A stretch of 64,000 bases of DNA from Dolomedes plantarius (taxonomy: Eukaryota > Arthropoda > Arachnida > Araneae > Dolomedidae): contig OU015493.1 of assembly GCA_907164885.2 (NCBI GenBank), positions 123,009,193-123,073,192 on the forward strand. Direction: 5' to 3'. A model generated the notes under the pieces. The model ran no database searches. It had not been told where the DNA came from and saw nothing but the letters and a program-made list of their open reading frames with translations. Within the stretch, counting starts at the first letter, position 1, and every line of letters starts with the position of its first letter. A program made the translations under genes and the position numbers. Of the stretch, positions 25,759 through 37,188 are shown piece by piece.

Positions 25759-26562
25759 TATTTATAAATATAAACTACTGGCTTTTTTTCTAATGACTCT
25801 CTGCAACATTGCTGATCAATATAACTTGATAAAGTTAAATGCAGGGATGACCAAACTAATTGCTTCATGTAAAAGTATTTCATGACATGATTATTAATAT
25901 TATGAATTTATTAAGTTGATATTATAGGAGAGATTATCATAAGGTTGTACATGAACCTAAAACTCATATTTTTAAATGTCTCAAAAATGATTTTAAATGT
26001 TTTACTTCCAAAGTTGAGGTCCTTCAAAATACTACTTCAGATGCTTTAAAAGTAATTTTGGTACATTAAACGGAGGCCACCCATTTATTTATATTTCAAT
26101 TCTAAATGCAAACACAGCGCATTCAAAGCATAAACACAGCATGATTCTCACTAAAAAATTAATCATTGACAAGATCTATTTTACCATCATGTTTTGTTTT
26201 GCTATTATTGAAGTGTGTATAAAGTTTTTCAGTGTGATGTTTTAAATTCAGCCTACTAGTGTGACGTTAATACACATTTACACCAGTGTGACATAATATT
26301 ATATTTGCTTGGTTCCTGAACCTGCGATTGTTTGCATGCTTGATACTATATTTTGTGTTATTGATACTTTACAATAACTGAAGATGGCAACTTCGGTAGA
26401 TACTTCAGTCAACTTTCAGTTTGGTAGATACTTCAGTCAACTTTCAGTTCGGTAGATACTTCAGCTGTAACGTGCTTATCTGTTCGTTTAGCTCGTTAGT
26501 ACTGGCTCTTAGCGTACGCTTTTTCTAGTGATTTATATTATTTTCTTTTTATTGTCGTTGCA

Positions 26563-27454
26563 ATGACTGATGTGGTATTAATTTGGGATCTCCCAAGAAG
26601 TGAAGAAGAATCAGTGTCATTTTTGCAAAGTAAAGGATGTTTGCCATCGTCTAAACTATGTGTCAACGGCCATCAAATGAAATCGTACTTTACTAATGAA
26701 AACCCGTTTTGGCAATGTAACACCAGACCGTGCTGGAAAAAACCGGACTCCGTGTTGACACATGGTTTTTTCATAGCAGACTGCCATTTGTGACAATCGA
26801 TCACTTCTTGTACTGCTGGTGCAAGGAATTAACCTCAGTATCTTGGTGTGAGAAACAATTAAAAATGGTGCGAAACACAACAGTGGACTGGAATAATTAT
26901 ATGAGGGAAGGCTGCGTTTTTTCCGTCGGACAGAAAATAAAGGTAAGATTGGTGGAGAGGGGCATATTGTTGAGATAGACGAGAGTTTGTTTACAAAACG
27001 TAAAAACAACACTGGCCAGGTATTACCTCAACAATGGGTGTTCAGTGGTTTGTCCATGGAAACTAGAGGATGTTTCTTAGTCAGAGTTCCGAACAGGAGT
27101 GCTAAAACATTGTTGGAGCAGATAAAACTGCACGTCAAACCCGGCTCAACAATTATATCTGATTGTTGGAAGGGGTACAATACAGAGGAACTTGAAAAAG
27201 CGGGATATGCCCACTTGAAAGTTAATCATAAGTACAATTTTGTGGACCTGGAAATAGGGGCAAGTACCCAGCAAGTTGAGAGGATGTGGGGGTCAGCCAA
27301 GTGGGGCAACAAAAAACATCGAGGAACAGCACGTCACCATTTGGAATCATATCTGGCGGAATACATATGGCGATCAGCAGCCGGCAACAATGCTTTTGTT
27401 GCGCTCCTGAGCAACATCACCCAGTTCTGGAAGTCTGTGGCGACTGGAAATTAA
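26563..27454 (+). pseudogene. Merlin transposase (IS1016/ISXO2-like DDE), frameshifted
   Basis: Three frames together give an N-terminal zinc-ribbon-like part (CVNGHQM...WQCNTRPCWKK), a middle helix region (ELTSVSWCEKQLKM) and a C-terminal catalytic part. The last carries HIVEIDESLFTKRK, ISDCWKGY and STQQVERMWGSAK, then KHRGTARHHLESYLAEY, the ISXO2-like/Merlin signature. Shifts lie near 26730-26790 and 26945-26990, so no full protein can be made. It shares blocks with the second copy at 46049-46844. Confidence 0.85.
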
Positions 27455-27561
27455 TTGTAAGTTTTTGGAACTAAGTTCTTTTACGAGGCTTGAGTGAACT
27501 GACAGGAATCGTCACGTAACGAAAAAACGTTATGTCCCCTTCATAAGAGCTTTTTCTGAAG

Positions 27562-27657
27562 AACTCTGTGGCTGAATGGTTATCGCATCGGACTGTTTGA
27601 CTCTGGAGCATCAGACTGCAGAGGTCCCCGGTTCAAATCCCCGCACAAGCGCTACCG
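27562..27657 (+). other. tRNA-like sequence (SINE head or tRNA relic)
   Basis: A box-A-like TGGCTGAATGG (27569-27579) and a box-B-like GGTTCAAATCC (27630-27640), spaced as in tRNA genes with a long variable arm. The T-stem pairs only in part and I found no good acceptor stem. It is therefore not a working tRNA; a tRNA-derived SINE head or decayed tRNA copy fits. It abuts the piggyBac left end. Confidence 0.5.
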
Positions 27658-27663
27658 GCAATT

Positions 27664-28856
27664 TTAAAACCCTTCACTGCACACTGTATCAAATTTGATA
27701 CATAAGTTATTTTTCCCTTTTATATTCAAAGGCAATATTTTTTATCCACTTGTGCACCTTGTATTAATTTTGAAATATCATAGCAAAGCTTTTAATCACT
27801 GTTAATTACATTTTTGTAGTATAGATGGCAGCAGGAATACAACTGCAATCTCAGTAAAAGATAGCCGTTCAATTCATACCAGACCTGCCTTAGTATTTGC
27901 TATATTTTCAGTATTTTAAAGTCAGTTTACATCTTTGAAAGTTTTATAAATATATTTTAGAGGTACGTAGCTTTTATAATTATTAATAAAATACTTCTTT
28001 AATCTTTTATAAAAAATTCAAGTATGATTTCAATTTTATGTATAAAAAATGATACATGGTGTGCTTACGCCATTTTTTTAAGGAAATGGCGGGAAGAAAG
28101 TTTTTAACACAGAAAGAAATAGAGGAACTTATGAACAGATCGTGGTGTGATCATAGTGAAGATGGATCTGATTCAGAAAGCGATGGCAGCACAGGTGATC
28201 CTAATTATAAACCAAACAAAGTTTGTGATGAAATTTTTTATGGTAGTAGTGATTCGGAAGATGAGGTATCATTACTTGATAATAGCGATGTTCTTGATCT
28301 GCCTAATGGTGGAAACATTCCAAAAACTAATAGAAATAATACAGGGAGAACAAAGCCTGCAATCAACTGGAAGAAAACTAATTTACTTCTAAATGATGAT
28401 CAAATTTTATTCCGAGGTGACGAGAATCTCGCTCCTGAAATTATGAATTTAAACACACCTCTAAATTTTTTTAGTTATCTTTTTACAGAAGATTTGATTG
28501 AGCATATAGTTCAAGAAACAAATTTATTCAGTGTGCAAAAAAACCCCAGAAAAGTGTGTCAATGTAACGAATTTAGAAATTAAACAATACATTGGTATTT
28601 GTATAATGATGTCTATTGTACATATACTAAACACTAGGGCATATTGGTCACCTGCCATAGGCAATGATGTAATAAAAGAATGTATGTCATTAGAACGCTT
28701 TGAAAAGATAAGAGAATTTCTACATTTTAATGACAACAGTAAACAACCACCACATGATGACCCTCAGCATGATCATTTATATAAACTTTGACCAGTTGTA
28801 AATGCTTTACTTGAAAGATTTTATACCGTCCCTATGGAATCGCGTCTTTCTGTTTA
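27664..28856 (+). mobile_element. Truncated piggyBac-type element nested in the Merlin element
   Basis: A TTAA (27664-27667), the piggyBac target, is followed after two bases by CCCTTCACTGCAC and the internal palindrome GTATCAAATTTGATAC, a layout seen in piggyBac/Looper ends. The 5' part of the transposase gene follows and breaks off at about 28856. No right end was found, so the element lost its 3' part. Confidence 0.6.
28086..28856 (+). pseudogene. piggyBac transposase (PGBD-like), N-terminal part, truncated
   Basis: The start MAGRKFLTQKEIEELMN is followed by a long acidic N-terminal region rich in D/S. The conserved start of the DDE_Tnp_1_7 domain follows: LNFFSYLFTEDLIEHIVQET, then after a frameshift near 28540 VNVTNLEIKQYIGICIMMSI and YWSPAIGNDVIKECMSLERF. 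An in-frame TGA follows DHLYKL, and the reading can be followed to MESRLSV. The catalytic aspartates lie beyond the break and are absent. Confidence 0.85.
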
Positions 28857-29634
28857 AACTTATTGTTTTAATTGACACGGGATTTATATTGTGTCATTAA
28901 TTTATTTTTGTTGGTGATTAAATAATAAAATTAATCAGATTGAAAATTATGCTAGGTAACATCTAAATCAAAATAATTTATATATTAAAATTTTCAATTT
29001 TACTAAAAATAATTAATTTATATATTAAAATTTTTAATTTTAATAAAATAGAGAGAGAGAGAGAGTTGGTTGAATAAAAGAGGGCTGCGCTTTTTGGCGT
29101 GACAAAAATACACTAATATAATCAATAGAAATCTACATATTAAATCACGTTTAGAGTTGAAAAAATAAGGTAAGGAACTTCGTTCCTGACGGGGGTCCCC
29201 CGACCGCACAATTTTTTTAATAACTTTCTGTACTTGAGTAACTTTTTTTACTTTCTGTAATTAAGTTTGTTGTTTGTGTGGAAATGGAATTTTACATTTT
29301 TCCCCAATTTTCCAATACTTAAATGGGTGGCCTCCATTTAATGCGAAAGTACCGTAATTTTTTATCTATGGAAATAAGTATGAACCCTGCAACCAATAAC
29401 AGTTCTTACTTTGTAGTAGTTTATTTGAGAAATACATGCATTTTCTCAGAAAAGATAACACTCAAGTTATCAAAATATGTTCTAGAGGACAGCAAACAAT
29501 GACGGAGAAAAGCCATCATTTGTTATGAATGAATCTATGACTAAATGAACAAAGCACAAGAAGTGCTGCTCAGAGAAATGATCTGTTTATTTCACAGCAT
29601 GTATTAGCTAATGCAGATTCCTTTTATAATATGA

Positions 29635-30880
29635 CTAGCATTATTGCCCGGCGATGCCCGGGTAGATATATAGATATAAAATTTTTGATGCATTCCATCA
29701 AAAAAATACTGGGCTGCACCTCCCGCTCTTCATGTTCATCTGGCTAGACAGATTGCGCTTAGCGCGTTTCTACTGAAATGATATACAAACAATAAGAAAG
29801 AAAGAAACTTTGAGCCTGCTGTTCTTCGTCCGATTATACGTCTGATTTTATTGAGAATTAATAACACAGTGTTGCATGATTCGCACGTTTGGATTGAATA
29901 AGTTTACTGTTTAATTATATTTGTTAGATTCTTTTTAATTAGATTTGTTTGATCCACTGTTTAATTAGAAATAAGTTTTATAATTTACATTTGCCTTTAT
30001 TATTTATTTTTCCCTTAAAAGCTCAGTTTGTTCCACATCACCCAAAAGGTAAAGGGCAAGATGCATTATCCCCTTTATTTATTCAAAGTAAGGCGGGATT
30101 CCACATGAAGCCTATTTTCCTTACTTTGGTGATTCGGTTTTTTATTGTCGATAGGCCAAAAACCGTATAGGTTTTTAATTTTCCTAAGGCCAAAAACCGT
30201 TGAAAAAGCGAATTGTAATTCGGTTTTTAATGTTCCCAAGGCCAAAAACCGTAGAAAAAGCAAATTGTAAATCGGTTCAAGCGATGAGAAAACTGCAAAT
30301 AACAAAGGACACAAAGCAGAGCCGGGAAAGTCGTGTTAAAACATACTAATTTGAACTGCATTCTTAAAAACTCCCATCTCAGTTAGTCTTGTGGTTAAGT
30401 TTTATCTTTTACCGTATTTTAATATTTCTTTTGTCAATTTATTTCGTTGTTATGCATGTAACGCAAAATTAATTTAAAGTATCACAAAAAGAAAAGAAAC
30501 CACGTGATCAGCATTTCATAAATTAAATTCTAAAAATTAATCTTTAAAAATTCACCACAAATCAGAAAAGGGAGGTAAAGATTCGAAAAAGATTTCGTTT
30601 TAAAGGAATTTTTATGATCTTTCTCGTGATATAAATTTTATAACCCTCGGATTATTATTTTAAATGCAAACATAAAAAAATTAGAAAAACAGCTTAAAAA
30701 TTTAGTTTTAAAAAATCAAAGAAGAATTTTTCAAAAGTCTTTCTTAGTTCACCCCTCCACTATAGACTCCACTATAGAAGAATCGCCATGCAAAATTTCA
30801 GCTCTTTATTTCCAACGGTTTGGACTGTGCGTTGTCTGTCAGTCAGTCAGGCAAGGCGAAAGTTTATTACCATGAAGCCC
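29635..30880 (-). mobile_element. Helitron copy, 3' end intact, 5' end lost
   Basis: The left edge shows A|CTAG followed by a CCCGG/CCGGG hairpin (about 29646-29663), i.e. the 3' terminus of a minus-strand Helitron. 30380-30870 matches the 5' half of the copies at 17976-18753 and 19247-20467. The TC...TATATATA terminus is missing; after GCGAAAGTTTATTA the sequence changes to a (C)n run. Within it, 30150-30285 holds a small tandem repeat. Confidence 0.7.
30150..30285. repeat. Short tandem repeat with GGCCAAAAACCGT core
   Basis: Three units begin AGGCCAAAAACCGT at about 30153, 30186 and 30239. The last two are ~53 bp apart and share GAAAAAGC(G/A)AATTGTAA; the first is shorter. Confidence 0.75.
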
Positions 30881-31310
30881 CCCCCCCCCCCCCCGCGCGC
30901 GGGGAAAGAGGGGTTGGTTATAACCACGCGGGGAATAGGTTCGGATTTCACTGATAACATGTTGTGGGGAACGGTCTGAAATCCACAGGAGGTATTTTCA
31001 CCTCTAGGGGCACAAAAAACCATTAAAAAATTAATTTAAAATAAACTAATTGAGCCCCAAACTTCGTTTTTGCTGATTTAAGTTTCTCGAGTCCTAAACA
31101 TTAACTGTGCCGAATTTGGTCCCGGTGGGTTAAACCAACACCGACTCAAACACAAAGCCTCGGCGCACAGTCCGTGACGTCACATACCCCGGTCATTCGA
31201 ATCGTCCGGTTTCGGCCAACACCTTCTCTCAGCGGAGAGGTGGGTGTTTCGGCTCGTGAGCGTACATTTAAGCCTGATATTAGCAATTTTTGCTACTTCA
31301 GTCAATATCA

Positions 31311-31358
<48 letters not shown>

Positions 31359-31443
31359 GTTACTTGGGTCAAAGATATATTAGGAAAATGAAGGCGACCT
31401 TTTTTATAAGGAAAATAAAAAGGCTCTGCTAGGAAACTGAAAA

Positions 31444-31920
31444 GTTATTTTCTCATAAGACATAAACACTAATGGATATCTTTTTCCCATTTTCTTCAAC
31501 TGTCAAGTCTTCATCACACCACTTGTTATTGCAAAAACAAATTAATATTTTAAGAGTTATTTTCTTATAAGATATAAACACTAATGAATATCTTTTCCCC
31601 CTTTTCTTTAAATGTCAAGTCTTCATCACACCACTTATTATTGCAAAAACAAATTAATATTTTAAGAGTTATTTTCTTATAATATATAAACACTAATGGA
31701 TATCTTTTTCCCATTTTCTTTAAATGTCAAGTCTTCATCACACCACTTATTATTGCAAAAACAAATTAATATTTTAAGAGTTATTTTCTTATAAGATATA
31801 AACACTAATGGATATCTTTTCCCCATTTTCTTTAAATGTCAAGTCTTCATCACACCACTTATTATTGCAAAAACAAATTAATATTTTAAGAGTTATTTTC
31901 TTATAATATATAAACACTAA
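31444..31920. repeat. 112-bp tandem repeat in the P element
   Basis: Four full units start with GTTATTTTCT at 31444, 31556, 31668 and 31780 (exactly 112 bp apart), and a partial fifth starts at 31892. Units differ at a few bases. It lies between the left terminal repeat and the transposase stop. Confidence 0.93.
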
Positions 31921-32117
31921 TTGATTTTCCTTCACAAATTGTCAGCTTTCTCCTTGTTTTTAACTTTATTCAATAAAAATGATTTTTGTAGTTTAAAGAA
32001 ATGAAAGAACAAAAATGAAATGACAATGAAATCACAAAAATGAAATACAATTCTTTATTATGCCATTTTTATTACAGAAGTATTACAAATATGTATATTT
32101 AAACAAAATTTATTACA

Positions 32118-35083
32118 CTATTTTTGCAATGTTTCAAGTTTACGCTTTTTAATATTCTTTTTCTCTTCTTTTAATTTACTTAAATTATCATTTTCTTTCA
32201 TACACAAATTTTTCAACATGATGTTTGTAGATGCACACAGCAATAATTTACAAATATAGTCACCATCATGACCATTAGGACATTCAGGTTCTAAAATAAT
32301 TTCTTTTTCCTTTAATGTGTTTAATGTTAAATTTACAATTACTCGTCTTTGATTAGTTATTTTTGCAAACAATTTAACATCTGATGACAAAAAATTTACA
32401 ATAATATAATTAAACATTACCACAGTCACTACAAGCTGTGAAGGACATTTGAGACCTCCACGATCAAGATTTCTTATAAGGTTATAATTGTCTAAATTTA
32501 TATCTGAATTCAGAACCAGATTTTCTTTGCAATAACTGCACTTCAGTTTTTTATTAACAGTATGACTACAGTATCCTGCTAGATATGTAATTACAGGTAA
32601 ATACGGTTTAACATTTGTAATTTTAGCTTCATTAATGTCTATCTGGGGTAATGCCTTGTAACCATCATCCTTCTCTTTAAAATAAGCCCCAATATCAAGG
32701 CTTTCACCATCAAAATGTGTAAGTGGAACCACTCTAGAACTTAACAGTAATTCTAATTTAATACAAGATTGTAACCTTAGTTTTTTTTCACACTCTAATA
32801 GTTGCCTCATTGAGATATGATATTGAGAACCGGCCATTTGTCTATATTTTCCAAATCTTGCTTCTAAACAATCAGTCTGAATTTTTCCAGTTAAAATATA
32901 TTTCATTTTACACTCATCAATACAGTACCGGGTTAATTCTAACATCCCATGAGTTGTCTGCACAAGGGCTTTGTGAGTTTCTTTAGAAAATGCACCAGTA
33001 GTGCAGTTCACGTTTTCCCATGCATCAAGCCAAATTAGAAATTTATTTAAAAATATATATTTTTCATCAAATGTATCCCCATTAAGTGCTTCCATAAACA
33101 CATTTCTTTGATGAATTCCTTTATTAACAGTTTTTACATTAAAAATATCCCACCATTTACAAATTATTTCAATAAACTTTGCTGTGTCATCAAAATGTAG
33201 AACATTATGTTTAGGACCAAGAGTTAATAAAGCCTCTATTACAAATTTGTTGAAAATTTTTAAGACCAATTTAACATTTTGCCTTTCTAAATTAGTAGGT
33301 GAAAGACTCTTTAAAGTTAACCCTTTTGCATACTTAATAATCTCATTGCTTTCAATTTCATATATTTTTTTTAGAGCCATAAATGATGCTGTCTTAAAAG
33401 ATGAAGTTTGGGGGTTATCAAAGTCAGGATAAAAAAAGCATGTGCCATGATTTTTTTGATTCAACCAGTTATTTCTTATATTTTTAAAATTATGCACAGA
33501 ATCTATTAAAAAGAACAGTGGCCTATCTTTATCTGTTGGGTGAGGATAAACAAATGACCTTTGTGGTGGCTGAACAAGTAAACTTAAAGCTCTACCATTT
33601 ATAGCATTATTATCAGTTACAACACAAATAACTTTTAAGCCAATATTTTCTAACCCAAGTATTACTTTTTTTGTCATATCATGTAAAGTTTGAAAATTTA
33701 TACATTTAACTGGCATAATGTATGCTACTTCTTTAAAAGGTGAAAGAATACTCGACACCATGAAGACAAATGCACTGGTTGCTGCATTATTAGTATCAAC
33801 AGCAGCGCCAATTATTGATCCACCTTTATAATCAAAAAAGGGCTTTATATGTATTTCATCAATTAAAAGTATTACAGTTTTTTCATGTTCTTCAAGAAAT
33901 TTAACCCTGCTTGTTATGTACATTAAAAAGTTTTCATCGTTTAATTCTAACTGTGGGGAAACCTCTAAGTTATTACAAATTCTTCTTAAAGTATCTGGAT
34001 GTGGTAGAGTAAAGTTACCACTCTGACGAATAAAATTATATGCATGGGGAGAAATGGTTTTTAATATGCATGAAAAAATTAAAAAGTGGGTAGAATAACG
34101 AAAGTGACTACTAGAAGTTAAAAAAAAACCTAATTGCTGTTGAATGAAATTTATAACATTTTCATTTTCACTACTTCTTATGGACTCTAAAAGGTTAACT
34201 ATTAAATCAATTACAGATTTTACCTGACTATGGCCATCCTTTGGCTTTAAATTAGTTTCAATGAGATCTAAAATTTTTATTATATCGTTGAAATGTTGTA
34301 CCTTCTTTGGTAATGTTTGATTCATTATGTTCGGAAGAGGATTTTTTTCAGCTGAGACAGTTAAATCCATATTGTTATTAATTTTGACACTATACTGAAT
34401 AAATGGTTCTGGTTCTGATTCAATATGCAACAAAAATAATGAATTTGAATTATCCTTATATAATGTCCAAAATTCTGATATACCAAAATTTTTAATACAC
34501 TTTTCAATATCAATAAGCGAATTTACCTTGCGAGACTCCTCATATTTTTCAAATGTGATAGTGCTTTCAGTCAGTCCTTTTTCTAAAAACAACATTTCCC
34601 TTTCAGTTCTTTTATTTTCAGGGCATTTTCTTGAACACTGCACCTTAGACAAATTTCCAGAGGGATAATTTGGGAAAATTGATGGAACGGCCGTTGTCGT
34701 CAGTCTTCTAATTTTCAGTGGTGCTGATATAAATGTCCCTGTTCGATCATCAAAACCACAGCTATCTGTCTCAAAATCTGAAACCTTAAAATGCAGCTCA
34801 CAAACCTGTAAGAAAAAAGGATACTATATGAATATATTGTGAATTTGTAAGAATGAAAAATTATATTTTAAATGCAATTAGGATTCATTTTTCTAAACAA
34901 AATCTAATTTAAACACTTTATTATACTTACTCTTGAGTTTTTATTTGGTTCAAAATCTTTTCTTTGAATAGCATGCAGCCATTTTTGCCTATTTTCCTTA
35001 TCTTTTGGAAAGGAAAAGATTGAAACTTTAGGTCCAGTTGGATAATTTCCTTTGCACAATGGGACGCAGCATCTGCTTGGCAT
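32118..35083 (-). CDS. P-element transposase with N-terminal THAP domain (THAP9-like)
   Basis: Cut-and-paste transposase. Exon 1 is 35083-34931 (MPSRCCVPLCKGN..., 51 codons), the intron 34930-34806 has GTAAGT/TTACAG borders, and exon 2 is 34805-32118 (895 codons plus stop), phase 0 at the junction. The 946-aa product has no internal stop; human THAP9 is 903 aa. The THAP zinc finger spans the intron: C5/C6, C10, then C53-x2-H56 (CELHF) and AVPSIF near residue 91, matching the C2CH plus AVPTIF signature. The RNase H-like core shows LLIDEIHIKPFFDYKGG (D367) and VICVVTDNNA (D449), with a GTP-binding-type insertion region following. The third acid is probably in CLEARFGKYRQMAG (E699). A cysteine pair near the C-terminus (CSYCKEN) is also present. 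The triad is by analogy with P and THAP9. Confidence 0.92.
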
Positions 35084-35109
35084 ATTCTGAAATAAAATGC
35101 AAAAGAACA

Positions 35110-35396
35110 AATTATTTCATATAAATTTCACACCTTAAAGTTACTAATTCTAACATTTAGTTTGCACTAGATATTATACTGTTAAATGCTTTATAAAGGG
35201 CAATTAAAACTATTTATTAGTACAACTAAAATCAGCAATATATATATATATAATTATCTCATAGAAATTTCACACCTTAGAAAATTAAAAATTCTAACAT
35301 CTAGTTTGTACTAGTTATTATACTGTTAAATGCTTTTTAAATTGCAATTGAAACTATTTATTAGTACAGCTAAAATCAATAATTAATATATGTATG

Positions 35397-35466
<70 letters not shown>

Positions 35467-35600
35467 TGTATATAAATGTTTTCATAGAAATCTCTCACCT
35501 TAAAAAGTTACAAATTCTAACATTTAGTTTGCACTAGTTATTATAACTGTTAAATGCTTTATAAAGTGCAATTGGAACTATTTATTAGTATAACTTTGAA
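35110..35600. repeat. ~130-bp repeat units separated by (TA)n in the P element
   Basis: Three copies share TTTCACACCTTA or CTCACCTTAA, then CTAACATYTAGTTTG and CTGTTAAATGCTTT, at about 35127-35250, 35268-35390 and 35497-35600. (TA)n runs separate them. They lie upstream of transposase exon 1 and may include its promoter. Confidence 0.75.
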
Positions 35601-35787
35601 ATTAAATAAGGTACTATTTTCACTTGCAGACTTTTCAACTGCACTTCAATTTTGACAGTGTAAGTTTGCAAGACTAAACAAAAATACCTGACATAAAAAG
35701 GAAGCTTTACTAGTAGATATATATACACATCACACAAACATATATATACATTAAAAGGAAGCTTTTCTAGTAGATATATATACACAA

Positions 35788-35838
<51 letters not shown>

Positions 35839-36059
35839 GAGAGAGAGAAAACAAAAAAGAAAATATGGTAAAATAAGTATAAACAGATTTACTATTATAA
35901 GTTGTGACAGAAGCTTTTATAAAAGAGTTTAATTTTCTTATGGCAAGACATTTACGACAGAATAATTAAAGAATGCACTACTATCAAAAATATGAACACA
36001 GCAAAATGCTGTTATGGTGATTACTCACATAGGTGGAAAAATCAGTAATACAAATGCAC

Positions 36060-36645
36060 GCACACACACACATATATATATATACATTATACACACACAT
36101 ATATATATACATTATACACACACATATATACATTATACACACACACATCATATATACATTATACACACACACATCATATATACATTATACACACACACAT
36201 CATATATACATTATACACACACACATCATATATACATTATACACACACACATCATATATACATTATACACACACACATCATATATACATTATACACACAC
36301 ATCATATATACATTATACACACACACATCATATATACATTATACACACACACATCATATATACATTATACACACACATATATACATTATACACACACATA
36401 TATACATTACACACACACATATATACATTATACACACACATATATACATTACACACACACATATATATACATTATACACACACACATCTATACATTATAC
36501 ACACACACATATATACATTATACACACACACATATATACATAATACACACACATATATACATTATACACACACACATATATACATTATACACACACACAT
36601 ATATACATTATACACACACACATATATATACATTATACACACGTT
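36060..36645. repeat. Minisatellite of ACATTATACACACAC units
   Basis: About 24 units of 20-28 bp made of (AC)n, CAT, (TA)n and CATTATA. Two overlapping 200-codon ORFs of YIHYTHT repeats here are artefacts. Confidence 0.93.
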
Positions 36646-37188
36646 ACTAAGTTTATTCATCGTATCAATTTAAAAGTTATTATGTCTTACAAATGATAAA
36701 ATTAAACTGATGGAGGCTTAACAGTGATCTTCAGCCTTGTTACGTTATTACTTAGAATAAAAATTCTCGATAATGTAACATACTTATGCAGAAGTAACAT
36801 AAATCACTGACTATCACGTGTGTTGATAGTCAGCAATTAAGCCTACTCCATGATGAAGTAACGAAACAGAAATAATACATGCTTTAAATATTAGCAATAT
36901 TAAAATTACAGTAATGACAGTGAAAAAGGGTACTTACCTTTATTTGAATTATTCCAAAATCTTCTAATAAAACTTCAAGTATAAAATTCCGTGCTGCAGC
37001 ATACGCATACAGCAAGCTAACACAGTACGATGTCAACTCGAATGGCAATTTGCTATGACTGAGATTGGTGACGTCAGCCCCTAGTCCCAACTTTGCGCCG
37101 AGGCTTTGTGTTTGAGTCGGTGTTGGTTAAACAGTCTATGATTCTATAGCGGACAAACAAACAGACAAGCTCTTTTATATATATAAGA

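Larger units (their letters stand above)
26060..29353 (+). mobile_element. Merlin-family transposon, 3.3 kb, with nested piggyBac fragment
   Basis: Ends are inverted repeats: GGTAC then ATTAAACGGAGGCCACCC on the left (26060-26087), and inverted GGTAC, six extra bases, ATTAAATGGAGGCCACCC on the right (29320-29353). The flanking 8-bp direct repeat GTAATTTT (26052-26059 and 29354-29361) is the target duplication; 8-9 bp is normal for Merlin. It contains a Merlin transposase remnant, a tRNA-like segment and the 5' part of a piggyBac gene, which accounts for a length greater than usual. Confidence 0.85.
31136..37125 (-). mobile_element. P element (P superfamily), apparently complete
   Basis: Terminal inverted repeats begin CAACACCGACTCAAACACAA and continue through AGCCTCGGCGCA (31136-31167 against 37094-37125, no mismatch). 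The flanking direct repeat GTTAAAC (31129-31135 and 37126-37132) is 7 bp; P elements usually duplicate 8 bp. The 5990-bp element holds one two-exon transposase gene on the minus strand. Long non-coding arms carry a 112-bp tandem repeat (left) and (TA)n/(AC)n-rich repeats (right). With no stop in the transposase and clean ends, it could be a recent insertion. Confidence 0.92.
30881..37188 (-). mobile_element. Second Helitron end, split by the P element
   Basis: 30881-31135 and 37126-37188 are continuous once the P element is removed. The right edge reads, on the minus strand, TCTTATATATATAAAAGAG, flanked by T on the plus strand. That is the same kind of 5' Helitron terminus as at 53767, and preceded on the plus strand by GACAAACAAACAGACAAG. 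No separate CTAG end was found. Confidence 0.5.

Noticed and set aside
36014..36673. Two 200-codon ORFs of YIHYTHT repeats
   Set aside because: They are translations of an (AC)n/(TA)n minisatellite; all frames are open because the repeat lacks stops.
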